DNA of 64,000 nt. Source: Antarcticimicrobium sp040365005. Lineage in GTDB: Bacteria > Pseudomonadota > Alphaproteobacteria > Rhodobacterales > Rhodobacteraceae. The stretch is taken from positions 62,001-126,000 of the forward strand of contig NZ_BAABWV010000006.1 of assembly GCF_040365005.1 (NCBI RefSeq), read 5' to 3'. Shown in pieces: positions 55,575-63,907 of the stretch. Numbering within the stretch: the stretch's first letter is position 1; each line of letters starts with the position of its first letter. The notes under the pieces were generated by a model, which saw nothing but the letters and a program-made list of their open reading frames with translations, was not told the origin of the DNA and searched no databases. The position numbers were made by a program, and so were the translations under genes.

Positions 55575-55617
55575 TTTCTGCAAAATGCGAAATGATTTCT
55601 AACAGAACCAGCAGAAA
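55575..55617. promoter_or_regulatory. Inverted repeat between lrp and ilvC, candidate Lrp operator
   Basis: TTTCTGC (55575-55581) and GCAGAAA (55611-55617) are exact inverted arms 29 bases apart in an AT-rich island of the divergent promoter region. Lrp proteins bind such AT-rich, spaced sites. Position suggests control of both directions. No footprint data can be inferred. Confidence 0.4.
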
Positions 55618-55693
55618 AATCAAATTCCGTTGCTGCACTTCTCGGGCAACAGGAGCATGTTGTCGCCAACCTAACCAGAACCGGAGAGACGAC

Positions 55694-56716
55694 ATGCGCG
55701 TTTACTATGACCGCGATTGCGACATCAACCTGATCAAGGACAAGAAGGTGGCGATCCTTGGCTATGGCTCGCAAGGGCATGCCCACGCGCTGAACCTGCG
55801 CGACTCGGGCGCCAAGAACCTCGTCGTCGCCCTGCGCGAAGGCTCCGCCTCTGCCAAGAAGGCCGAAGCCGAGGGGCTCAAGGTGATGGGCATCGCCGAG
55901 GCCGCCGCCTGGTGCGACCTGATCATGTTCACCATGCCCGATGAACTGCAGGCCGACACCTACAAGAAATACGTGCATGACAACCTCAAGGAAGGCGCCG
56001 CGATCGCCTTTGCCCACGGTCTGAACGTGCATTTCGGCCTGATCGAACCCAAGCCGGGCGTCGACGTGATCATGATGGCCCCCAAGGGTCCCGGCCACAC
56101 CGTTCGCGGCGAATACGTCAAGGGCGGCGGCGTGCCCTGCCTCGTGGCCGTGGACCAGGACGCCTCCGGTAAGGCATTGGAACTGGGCCTTTCCTACTGT
56201 TCGGCCATCGGTGGCGGCCGCTCGGGCATCATCGAGACCAACTTCCGCGAGGAATGCGAAACCGACCTGTTCGGCGAACAGGCCGTGCTCTGCGGCGGCG
56301 TGGTCGAACTGATGCGCATGGGCTTCGAAACCCTGGTCGAGGCCGGCTATGCCCCTGAAATGGCCTACTTCGAGTGCCTGCACGAGATGAAGCTGATCGT
56401 CGACCTGATCTATGAGGGCGGCATCGCCAACATGAACTACTCGATCTCGAACACCGCCGAGTATGGCGAGTATGTTTCGGGTCCGCGGGTTCTGCCCTAT
56501 GACGAGACCAAGGCCCGGATGAAAGAGGTTCTGCGCGACATCCAGACCGGCAAGTTCGTGCGTGACTTCATGCAGGAAAACGCCGTCGGTCAGCCGTTCT
56601 TCAAGGGTACCCGCCGGATCAACGACGAACACCTCGTCGAACAGGTCGGCGGCAAGCTGCGCGACATGATGCCCTGGATCTCGGCCGGCAAGCTGGTGGA
56701 CCACGAAAAGAACTGA
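55694..56716 (+). CDS. ilvC: Ketol-acid reductoisomerase
   Basis: The 340-residue class I KARI makes branched-chain amino acid precursors. The NADPH-binding fold is VAILGYGSQGHAHALNLRDSG. Metal ligands and signatures follow in FREECETDLFGEQ and ECLHEMKLIVDLIYEGG, with NTAEYGEYVSG. The ATG at 55694 follows CCGGAGAGACGAC. It ends in a strong terminator. Confidence 0.97.
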   Translation: MRVYYDRDCDINLIKDKKVAILGYGSQGHAHALNLRDSGAKNLVVALREGSASAKKAEAEGLKVMGIAEAAAWCDLIMFTMPDELQADTYKKYVHDNLKEGAAIAFAHGLNVHFGLIEPKPGVDVIMMAPKGPGHTVRGEYVKGGGVPCLVAVDQDASGKALELGLSYCSAIGGGRSGIIETNFREECETDLFGEQAVLCGGVVELMRMGFETLVEAGYAPEMAYFECLHEMKLIVDLIYEGGIANMNYSISNTAEYGEYVSGPRVLPYDETKARMKEVLRDIQTGKFVRDFMQENAVGQPFFKGTRRINDEHLVEQVGGKLRDMMPWISAGKLVDHEKN

Positions 56717-56744
56717 TCCACGCGGAATCGCAGTCCATTTCGGA

Positions 56745-56775
56745 AAGGTCCCGGCGCTGTGTCGGGGCCTTTTTT
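56745..56775 (+). terminator. Rho-independent terminator after ilvC
   Basis: AAGGTCCCGGC and GTCGGGGCCTT form an 11-bp stem (two G-U) with a 5-nt loop, followed by TTTT. It is 28 bases after the stop. Confidence 0.85.
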
Positions 56776-56985
56776 CGTACACAGGTTTTCCACAGGAAGA
56801 TTTCGCAGCAACCCTTTGTTATCTGTGTGAAAAAGAAAACGCGCCTCGGCCTCGGGCGGGCAATCCGGGGCGTCCCGGGGCACGGGATGCGGTCGCACCG
56901 CCCGATTCGGGAAATTCATGCGCGTTAACGCGATCAGGGCGGGCCGAAATATTTCCCGGAACCCCGGCGGGACAGGACCACGTTT

Positions 56986-57012
56986 TTGTACGAATAGTAA
57001 AAGAAATTAACC
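56986..57012 (+). repeat. Degenerate TTGTAC-N17 element, copy E
   Basis: TTGTAC at 56986-56991, 17 bases ending AGAAATT, then AACC in place of CCCC. It is kept as a degenerate member because the spacing and spacer end match copies A-D. Start-to-start distance to copy D is 62 bases. Confidence 0.4.
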
Positions 57013-57047
57013 GTCACTCCGGGGATATCACCCTGAAAATACGCCCT

Positions 57048-57076
57048 TTGTACAATTCGCGCAGGAAACTCCCCAA
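57048..57076 (+). repeat. Intergenic element TTGTAC-N17-CCCC, copy D
   Basis: TTGTAC at 57048-57053, 17 bases ending GGAAACT, CCCC at 57071-57074, then AA. Same spacing as the copies near 46152 and 46215. Confidence 0.6.
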
Positions 57077-57186
57077 GCAGATGCGCCCGTTCACCGCTTG
57101 GTTTTCGCGCATCCCCCTTGATTTTCGAAGGCTGTCGAACCGTTCACGCCGCGCGCGTTGCCGGAACCCACCGGCGCCGGCCCGGT

Positions 57187-57215
57187 TCGGGGAATTTGCC
57201 CCCGATTCTGTACAA
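57187..57215 (-). repeat. Intergenic element TTGTAC-N17-CCCC, copy B (minus strand)
   Basis: On the minus strand TTGTAC occupies 57215-57210, then 17 bases ending GCAAATT, CCCC at 57192-57189, then GA. It is opposite in orientation to copies D and E. Its end is 18 bases from the glmM stop. Confidence 0.6.
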
Positions 57216-57232
57216 TCGGGAAAAAACCGGGG

Positions 57233-58579
57233 TCAGGCCGATACGGCGTCGGCCACCGCCTCGACCACGGAGTCGACGGTGCGGGTCAGCAGCGCGGCGT
57301 CCTCGCTCTCGGCCATCACCCGGATCAGCGGTTCGGTCCCCGATTTGCGGATCAGCAGCCGCCCCTTGCCATCGAGCGCGGTCTCGGCGGCGGTGATGGC
57401 GGATTGCACCGATGCCATCTCCAGCGGCGCCTGCCCCTTCGAGAAGCGCACGTTCTTGAGCAGCTGCGGCACCGGCTCGAACTGGCGCAGCAGGGCGCTG
57501 GCCGGCTGGCCCGAACGGACCATCTCGGCCAGAACCTGCAGCCCGGCCATCAGCCCGTCGCCGGTGGTGGCGTGGTCGCTCATCACGATGTGGCCCGACT
57601 GTTCCCCGCCGAGGTTGAAGCCGCCCTCGCGCATCCGTTCGACGACATAGCGGTCGCCGACCCCGGTGCGCTCCAGCCGCAGCCCCTGATCGGCGAGGAA
57701 CCGTTCAAGGCCGAGGTTCGACATCACCGTCGCCACAAGCGCGCCGCCGGCCAGCTGCCCCTCGGCCGCCCAGCGCGCCGCCAGCAGGGCCATCACCTGG
57801 TCGCCATCGGCCACGGCGCCGGTCTCGTCGATCAGGATAACGCGGTCGGCATCGCCATCCAGGCAGATCCCCACGTGGGCGCCATGCGCCACCACGGCTT
57901 CGGCGGCGGCCTGCGGCTGGGTCGAGCCGCATCCCCTGTTGATGTTGAGCCCGTCGGGACTGGTGCCCACCGGCACCACCTCGGCGCCCAGCTCCCACAG
58001 GATTTCCGGCGCGGCGCGATAGGCGGCGCCGTTGGCGCAATCGACCACCACCTTGAGCCCGTCCAGCCGCAGATCGCGCGGCAACGAGGATTTGACCCGC
58101 TCGCCATACCGAAAGCGGGCGTCGTCGATGCGCTTGGCCCGCCCGATGTTGGCCGCCTGCGCCGGTTCGACGCCGCTCTCTATCAGGGCCTCGATCTCGG
58201 TCTCTGCCTGATCCGAGAGCTTGAACCCGTCGGGGCCAAAGAACTTGATGCCATTGTCCTCGGCCGGGTTGTGGCTGGCCGAGATCATCACCCCCAGGTC
58301 GGCCCGCATGGAGCGCGTCATCAACCCGACGCAGGGGGTCGGCACCGGCCCCAGCAGCAGCACGTTCATCCCGGTCGAGGTCAGCCCGGCGGTCAGCGCG
58401 TTCTCGAACATGTAGCCCGACAGGCGGGTGTCCTTGCCGATCACCACCCGGTGCACGCCGCCGGCATCGCGGCGGAAATAGCGCCCCGCCGCCGCGCCGA
58501 TCCGCAGCGCCATGTCCGCGGTCATCGGTGCGGTGTTGGCCTGCCCCCGCACGCCATCGGTTCCGAACAATTTGCGCAT
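57233..58579 (-). CDS. glmM: Phosphoglucosamine mutase
   Basis: The 448-residue enzyme makes glucosamine-1-phosphate for peptidoglycan. The phosphoserine loop is MISASHNPAEDNGIK. The Mg loop is DGDADRVI. The sugar loop is GGEQSGHIV. The C-terminal phosphate-binding loop is RKSGTEPLIRVMAE. The ATG at 58579 begins MRKLFGTDGVRG, the exact family start. It is last of the folB-folP-glmM unit on this strand. Confidence 0.97.
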   Translation of the reverse strand: MRKLFGTDGVRGQANTAPMTADMALRIGAAAGRYFRRDAGGVHRVVIGKDTRLSGYMFENALTAGLTSTGMNVLLLGPVPTPCVGLMTRSMRADLGVMISASHNPAEDNGIKFFGPDGFKLSDQAETEIEALIESGVEPAQAANIGRAKRIDDARFRYGERVKSSLPRDLRLDGLKVVVDCANGAAYRAAPEILWELGAEVVPVGTSPDGLNINRGCGSTQPQAAAEAVVAHGAHVGICLDGDADRVILIDETGAVADGDQVMALLAARWAAEGQLAGGALVATVMSNLGLERFLADQGLRLERTGVGDRYVVERMREGGFNLGGEQSGHIVMSDHATTGDGLMAGLQVLAEMVRSGQPASALLRQFEPVPQLLKNVRFSKGQAPLEMASVQSAITAAETALDGKGRLLIRKSGTEPLIRVMAESEDAALLTRTVDSVVEAVADAVSA

Positions 58580-58597
58580 TGCATGGCTCCCTTTATC

Positions 58598-59602
58598 TCA
58601 GTTGTGCCGCGCGGCCTGCCACAGCCTGATCGCCTGAATGGTGTCGCGCACGTCATGCACCCGTAAAAGTTGCACGCCTTGGGCAAGGCCCGCAAGCCCG
58701 ACGGCGATGGACCCGGGCGCGCGGGCCTCGGCCCGCGGTTCCTCACCGATGGTGCCGATGAACCGCTTGCGCGAGACGCCAAGCAGGATCGCACAGCCCA
58801 GCCCGTGAAACAGCGATAGACCGTTCAACAGCGCGAGGTTGTGGTCCCGCGTCTTGCCGAACCCGATGCCGGGATCGGTGACGATCCGGGCGCGCGGAAT
58901 GCCCTGCGCCTCGAGCGCCGCGATGCGGGTGGCCAGAAAATCGTAAACGTCGAGCAGCACGTCGTCATAGTGCGGATCCTGCTGCATGGTCTCGGGGTCG
59001 CCCTGGGCATGCATGACGCAGACGGGCGCGGCGCGGGTGGCGCAGAGCGGTGCAAGGTCGGCGTCAAAGGTGAACCCGGCGACATCGTTGACAAGGTCGG
59101 CGCCGGCATCCAGCGCGGCGCGCGCGACCGGCGCCTTGCGGGTGTCGATGGAAACCGCGATCGGGCTTTCCGCCCGGATTGCCGCGATCACCGGGGCGGT
59201 GCGGGCAATCTCTTCCTCCACCGGAACCTCCCGCGCGCCGGGGCGGGTGGATTCGCCGCCGATATCCAGGATGTCGACCCCGGCCGCGATCATCGCGCGG
59301 GCGCCCTCCAGCGCGGCCTCGGCTTCGTGGTGCTTGCCCCCATCCGAGAAACTGTCCGGCGTGGTGTTGAGGATGCCCATCACGTTGGGGCGGTCCATCG
59401 ACAGCCCCGCCACCGGCGCGCGCGGCGCGATCAGCGGCGCAAGGTCGTGATCGGGCAGGTCCCCGGCGGGGATCACCTGCGGCGCATGCCCGCGCGCCAG
59501 CGCCTCCACATGGGTGAACCAGAGCGGCCCGCCGGCCAGCGGCAGCGCGTCATCGGGGCGGGCCGGCCCGTGCTGGACCAGCGGACGGTAGTAGAAGGTC
59601 AT
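58598..59602 (-). CDS. folP: Dihydropteroate synthase
   Basis: The 334-residue TIM barrel joins pABA to the pterin. Signatures: VMGILNTTPDSFSDGGK, DIGGESTRPGA, VSIDTRK, VNDVAGF, RIVTDPGIGFGKT and GVSRKRFIG. The N-terminal ~70 residues before the barrel are longer than in E. coli. The start overlaps the folB stop (ATGA). It is 18 bases before glmM. Confidence 0.96.
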   Translation of the reverse strand: MTFYYRPLVQHGPARPDDALPLAGGPLWFTHVEALARGHAPQVIPAGDLPDHDLAPLIAPRAPVAGLSMDRPNVMGILNTTPDSFSDGGKHHEAEAALEGARAMIAAGVDILDIGGESTRPGAREVPVEEEIARTAPVIAAIRAESPIAVSIDTRKAPVARAALDAGADLVNDVAGFTFDADLAPLCATRAAPVCVMHAQGDPETMQQDPHYDDVLLDVYDFLATRIAALEAQGIPRARIVTDPGIGFGKTRDHNLALLNGLSLFHGLGCAILLGVSRKRFIGTIGEEPRAEARAPGSIAVGLAGLAQGVQLLRVHDVRDTIQAIRLWQAARHN

Positions 59603-60522
59603 AGGCGCGCCTGTTCCACCGGGACGCTGCGCAGCGGCAGATCACCCCCTTCGGGCGCCCCGGCGCCGATCACCAGCATCTCTTCGGCGGCGAAACTGGC
59701 GGCGAACCAGGCCGCCAGCGCCACCGCGTCGCCGGGCTGGGTCGCCGGGCCATCAACCGCGTCGAGCACGATCTTGGAGGGGGCCCAGACGCTGATCTGG
59801 CCGTGTTTCATCGCCCAGTCCAGCTCGGTCCGGGTCTCGACCACCACGCAGCGCGGATCGCGGGCCGCCAGCACCCAGGCGTTCTGTTCGATCGCCAAGA
59901 GGTCGATGCGCCGCTGGGTCATGCGATGGCCGGTGCAGGGGCGCGGCAGATCGGGCGCGCCGACGCAGAGCACCAGCGGGCTGTCGCCCTGTTCCAACTG
60001 ATCGAGCCAGCCCGAGAGGTTGCCCGAGGCGATGGCGGCATTGGAGAGGTAGACGAGGCGCGGATGCGGGCGATCATCCTCGACCAGCGGGCCATGGGCC
60101 ATCTGGTTGCGGGCGCGGACGATCTCGACCCCCAGCGCGCCGGGGCCGCGATCCAGCTTTTCGACCCGGACGAAGGCGCGGATTGCCTGCGGTTCCAGCA
60201 GGATGCGTTCGGCGATGCGCTCGGCCAGGGTTTCCAGCAGGTTTAGCCGCTCTTCGGCCAGTTCATGCGCGATCGCCTCGGTCACCCGGTCATAGGACAG
60301 GATGCGGTCGACATCATCGTCGATCGGGCCGGTCAGCGGCTCGACCTCGACCACGACGTTGAAACAGACCCGCTGGGTGGTGCCGCGCTCGGCCTGAAAG
60401 GCGCCGATCTCGACCTCGACCACGTGATCGCGCAGCGAAATCCGGTCAAGCGGGCCGCGTGGCGCGGTGGCCGCCGCCCGTTCGGAGGGATGCGCGAAGG
60501 CGAGGCGGATTTCAGTCGTCAT
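59599..60522 (-). CDS. folB: Dihydroneopterin aldolase with C-terminal extension
   Basis: The 307-residue protein has an N-terminal FolB domain (DRISLRDHVVEVEIGAFQAERGTTQRVCFNVVVEVE, SYDRVTEAIAHELAEERLNLLETLAERIAERIL), about residues 24-140. A ~165-residue extension follows (LVYLSNAAIASGNLSGWL..., ADLPRPCTGHRMTQRR-like, ISVWAPSKIVLDAVDG). Folate enzymes are usually 120 residues, so the extension is a fusion of unknown role. It overlaps folP. Confidence 0.9.
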   Translation of the reverse strand: MTTEIRLAFAHPSERAAATAPRGPLDRISLRDHVVEVEIGAFQAERGTTQRVCFNVVVEVEPLTGPIDDDVDRILSYDRVTEAIAHELAEERLNLLETLAERIAERILLEPQAIRAFVRVEKLDRGPGALGVEIVRARNQMAHGPLVEDDRPHPRLVYLSNAAIASGNLSGWLDQLEQGDSPLVLCVGAPDLPRPCTGHRMTQRRIDLLAIEQNAWVLAARDPRCVVVETRTELDWAMKHGQISVWAPSKIVLDAVDGPATQPGDAVALAAWFAASFAAEEMLVIGAGAPEGGDLPLRSVPVEQARL

Positions 60523-60782
60523 GGGATCGGGCCTTTGATCGGTACGTTCAGCCCGAGGTGTAGGCTGAGGGCGCCCTTGTAACAGGCCCGTTCGCGCCAC
60601 GCCAGCAGCGGAAAACGGCGCATCGGCGGTTTGCATCCGGGCCGGGCGCCGTCCCGATCCCACCACGGGACAGGATACGCGCGCCCACCGGGCCGGGGCG
60701 TCACCGGGCGCCACCGCCCCGCGCACCCTTGGCCTCGGCCCGCTGCGCGCCTATAACGACCCCGCATCACAGGGAGCACCCC

Positions 60783-61370
60783 ATGCGACAGGCCAGGATC
60801 GCCCGCACCACGGCGGAAACCGAGATCACCGTCGAGATCGACCTCGACGGTTCCGGCAGCTATGACAACGCCACCGGCGTCGGGTTCTTCGACCACATGC
60901 TCGACCAGTTGGCGCGCCACTCGCTCATCGACATGACCGTGCGCGCCAAGGGCGATTACCACATCGACGATCACCACACGGTCGAGGATGTCGGCATCGC
61001 ACTGGGCCAGGCGCTGGCACAGGCACTGGGCGACAAGAAGGGCATCCGGCGCTATGGCGAATGCCACCTGCCGATGGATGATGCGCAGGTGCGCTGCGCG
61101 CTCGATCTCTCCGGCCGGCCCTTCCTGGTGTGGAACCTGGAGCTGCCGACGCCCAAGATCGGCAGTTTCGACACCGAGCTTGTGCGCGAGTTCTTCCAGG
61201 CGTTCAGCACCCACGGCGGCATCACCCTGCACGTGGACCAGCTGCACGGCTTCAACAGCCACCATATCGCCGAGGCCGCGTTCAAAGCGGTGGCCCGCGC
61301 CCTGCGCGTGGCGGTCGAGACCGACCCGCGCAAATCCGACGCGATCCCCTCGACCAAGGGTGCGCTCTGA
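60783..61370 (+). CDS. hisB: Imidazoleglycerol-phosphate dehydratase
   Basis: The 195-residue enzyme performs the sixth histidine-synthesis step. It has the Mn-binding motifs FFDHMLDQLARHS, DDHHTVEDVGIALGQ, and the second set LHGFNSHHIAEAAFKA. The ATG at 60783 follows AGGGAGCACCCC. It is first of the his genes, divergent from folB; the gap from folB is 260 bases. Confidence 0.97.
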   Translation: MRQARIARTTAETEITVEIDLDGSGSYDNATGVGFFDHMLDQLARHSLIDMTVRAKGDYHIDDHHTVEDVGIALGQALAQALGDKKGIRRYGECHLPMDDAQVRCALDLSGRPFLVWNLELPTPKIGSFDTELVREFFQAFSTHGGITLHVDQLHGFNSHHIAEAAFKAVARALRVAVETDPRKSDAIPSTKGAL

Positions 61371-61419
61371 CCGCACCCGACGACGGCCAATCGCACCCCA
61401 CCTGCAAGGAAAGCAAACC

Positions 61420-62058
61420 ATGCTGACCGCCATCATCGACTATGAAAGCGGCAATCTGCACTCTGCCGAAAAGGCCTTTCAGCGCATGGCGCGCGAGGTT
61501 GGCGGCGGCACCGTGGTGGTGACCGCCGACGCCGACGTGGTGGCCCGCGCCGACCGCGTGGTGCTGCCCGGCGACGGCGCCTTTCCCGCCTGCGCGCAGG
61601 CGCTGCGCGGCCAGTCCGGCCTGTTCGAGGCGCTGGTCGAGGCGGTCGAGACCCGTGGCCGCCCGTTCCTGGGCATCTGCGTCGGCATGCAGCTCATGGC
61701 CACCTGGGGCCGCGAGTACGAGGATACCCAGGGGCTCGACTGGGTCGGCGGCGAGGTGGTGAAGATCACCCCCTCCGATCCCGTCCTCAAGGTGCCGCAC
61801 ATGGGCTGGAACGACCTGGTGATCGACCATCCCCACCCGGTGCTCGACGGGATCACGACCGGTGATCACGCCTATTTCGTGCATTCCTACCAGTTCCGCG
61901 TCGATGCGCCCGAGGAGCGGCTCGCGCATGTGGATTACGGCGGCGACGTCACCGCCATCATCGGGCGCGGCACCATGCTCGGCACCCAGTTCCACCCGGA
62001 GAAAAGCCAGAAGACCGGGCTGCGGCTGATCGGCAACTTCCTGCGCTGGCGGCCCTGA
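61420..62058 (+). CDS. hisH: Imidazole glycerol phosphate synthase subunit HisH
   Basis: The 212-residue glutaminase feeds ammonia to HisF. Nucleophile Cys in FLGICVGMQLMA, HxE in QFHPEKSQ and oxyanion residues are present. The ATG at 61420 follows CAAGGAAAGCAAACC, 49 bases after hisB. Its partner hisF is presumably beyond the right edge. Confidence 0.96.
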   Translation: MLTAIIDYESGNLHSAEKAFQRMAREVGGGTVVVTADADVVARADRVVLPGDGAFPACAQALRGQSGLFEALVEAVETRGRPFLGICVGMQLMATWGREYEDTQGLDWVGGEVVKITPSDPVLKVPHMGWNDLVIDHPHPVLDGITTGDHAYFVHSYQFRVDAPEERLAHVDYGGDVTAIIGRGTMLGTQFHPEKSQKTGLRLIGNFLRWRP

Positions 62059-62079
62059 CCGGACCGCCCCGCGCGCCGC

Positions 62080-62478
62080 TCAGTTCACCCGCGCCCAGAC
62101 CTGCGATTTGCACACCGGCCCGAGGCACCCCCTGACGGTCATCCGGTCGCCACGCACCTGCATGGTGCCCTTGATGGTGCGGTTGTGGGCAGGCACGAAA
62201 GCGTGCCCCGTCCAGACCCCGGCCCCTGCCGGAGTCATGTCCCAGAACACCCGCACCCCGAGGTTCGGCGTCTTTATCGGGCGCCCCTGACGGTCATAGG
62301 TCCGCGCGATCACCCCGCAGGCCGCCGCGCCACAGGGCCGCGCCTCGATATGGGCGACGATTCCCTTTGCGTCCGGCGGCGTCAGCCAGGTGCCCAGCGG
62401 CGTCTCGGCCCCGGCCAATGCCGGCACCAGGCCCGCGCAGCAGCACGCGACCAGGACCGTTCTGAAATTTTCCATCAT
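62080..62478 (-). CDS. DUF2147 secreted protein
   Basis: About 132 residues. Signal peptide ending ALAGA, then the DUF2147 core: GTWLTPPDAKGIVAHIEARPCGAAACGVIAR, and a final CLGPVCKSQVWARVN. The conserved Cys pairs suggest periplasmic disulfides. The function is unknown. Start ATG 62478 or 62475. It is opposite to the his genes. Confidence 0.85.
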   Translation of the reverse strand: MMENFRTVLVACCCAGLVPALAGAETPLGTWLTPPDAKGIVAHIEARPCGAAACGVIARTYDRQGRPIKTPNLGVRVFWDMTPAGAGVWTGHAFVPAHNRTIKGTMQVRGDRMTVRGCLGPVCKSQVWARVN

Positions 62479-62631
62479 GTGCACCAACATCACTCCATTC
62501 AGCGATACTGGCATTTGCTGCCGTCTGTCCCGGCCCGGCAGAACAAAGCCGAGGGCACTCTACACGCCCCCGGCCCCGTCCACCAAACCAATTCCCCGCC
62601 CCCGCGCCCATCGGCGCATTGGCGCCGAGGT

Positions 62632-63033
62632 TCAGTTCACCCGGCTCCAGGTCTGTTTCGAACAGATCAGCCCGCCCGCCACGCAGCCGCGCAGCGCCAC
62701 GCTGTCGCCCGAAAGATCCATCTTGCCGATGTAGATCTTGTTGTTCGAAGGGCGCCAGACCTTGCCCGCATAATGCCCGTCGCCCTCCGGCACCATGCCG
62801 ATCACCAGCGTCTTGCCCTTGTTCTCCGAGTCGTATTCGCCGGAACCATTGAAAGTCCGCGCGATCACCCCGCAGAGCGCCGCGCCACAGGGCGAAATCT
62901 CGACATGGGCGTAAGAGCCGTCGTCGACCTCGGTCTTCCAGGTCCCCTCCAGCGGATCGGCCGCCAGCGCCGCCCCGGCCAGCCCCAGCGCGGCGGCAAC
63001 GCCCAGCGCAAGCGGTTTGAATACACGTTTCAT
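62632..63033 (-). CDS. DUF2147 secreted protein (paralogue)
   Basis: The 133-residue protein has a signal peptide to about residue 24 (ALAA) and the DUF2147 pattern GTWKTEVDDGSYAHVEISPCGAALCGVIAR...VWRPSNNKIYIGKM...CSKQTWSRVN. It shares the core and ending with the neighbour at 62080, so it is a tandem duplicate. The ATG follows GGGAGGTTTTTTCG. Confidence 0.88.
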   Translation of the reverse strand: MKRVFKPLALGVAAALGLAGAALAADPLEGTWKTEVDDGSYAHVEISPCGAALCGVIARTFNGSGEYDSENKGKTLVIGMVPEGDGHYAGKVWRPSNNKIYIGKMDLSGDSVALRGCVAGGLICSKQTWSRVN

Positions 63034-63168
63034 CGAAAAAACCTCCCGTTTGCCCCACAGTGGCCCGCCCCCCCCGAGTCGGGCAAGGTTGACCCGGGGT
63101 CGCGTTGCAATTTGCCGCGCCCCGGTGCAAGAGGGCGCGAAACCCCGCTGCACCGGAAAGGCCCGCCG

Positions 63169-63891
63169 ATGATCCTCTACCCCGCCATCGACCTCAAGGA
63201 CGGACAGGCCGTGCGCCTCTTGCGCGGCGACATGGACAAGGCGACCGTGTTCAACGACGACCCCGCCGCCCAGGCCCGCGCCTTTGTCGAGGCCGGTTGC
63301 GACTGGCTGCACCTCGTCGATCTCAACGGCGCCTTTGCCGGCGCGCCGGTCAACGCCGCCGCGGTCGAGGCGATCCTCGCCGCCTGCGACGTGCCCGCCC
63401 AGCTCGGCGGCGGCATCCGCGACATGGCCACCATCGAGGGCTGGCTCGACAAGGGGCTGGCCCGCGTCATCCTCGGCACCGTGGCGGTGGAAAACCCCGC
63501 GCTGGTGCGCGAGGCGGCCCGCGCCTTTCCGGGCAAGGTCGCCGTCGGCATCGACGCGCGCGGCGGCAAGGTCGCGACCAAGGGCTGGGCCGAGGAAACC
63601 GACGTCGACGCCACCGATCTGGCGCGCAGCTTCGAGGATGCCGGCGTCGCCGCCATCATCTATACCGACATCCAGCGTGACGGCGCCATGCAGGGCCCCA
63701 ACGTCGAGGCCACCGCCGCACTTGCCCGCGCGGTCTCGATCCCGGTGATCGCATCCGGTGGCGTCAGCTCCATCGCCGACCTGGTCGCGCTGCGCGACTG
63801 CGGCGCATCGCTCGACGGCGCGATCTCGGGCCGCGCGCTCTATGACGGGGCGATTGATCTCAAAGAGGCGCTGTCGGTGCTGCGCGGCTAG
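63169..63891 (+). CDS. hisA: Phosphoribosylformimino-5-aminoimidazole carboxamide ribotide isomerase
   Basis: The 240-residue TIM-barrel isomerase has catalytic Asp in ILYPAIDLKDGQAVRL and Asp in IIYTDIQRDGAM. Phosphate-binding loops LGGGIRD and ASGGVSS match the family. The ATG at 63169 starts at the family N-terminus. It resumes the his order after the DUF2147 pair. Confidence 0.97.
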   Translation: MILYPAIDLKDGQAVRLLRGDMDKATVFNDDPAAQARAFVEAGCDWLHLVDLNGAFAGAPVNAAAVEAILAACDVPAQLGGGIRDMATIEGWLDKGLARVILGTVAVENPALVREAARAFPGKVAVGIDARGGKVATKGWAEETDVDATDLARSFEDAGVAAIIYTDIQRDGAMQGPNVEATAALARAVSIPVIASGGVSSIADLVALRDCGASLDGAISGRALYDGAIDLKEALSVLRG

Positions 63892-63907
63892 GCCGGCGCA
63901 ACCGCGC

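Larger units (their letters stand above)
56717..57232. other. 516-bp intergenic region between ilvC and glmM
   Basis: Contains the ilvC terminator, three TTGTAC elements (listed), and two 9-mers fitting TTWTNCACA (56786-56794 plus; 56826-56834 minus) that face each other. No gene-like frame is visible on either strand. GC is lower at 56980-57060. Both flanking genes converge here (ilvC +, glmM -), so most signals here are not promoters for these genes. Confidence 0.5.

Noticed and set aside
56786..56834. Pair of DnaA-box-like 9-mers, possible origin
   Set aside because: Only two inverted matches, no cluster of boxes, no AT-rich unwinding region or dnaA/parAB genes nearby.
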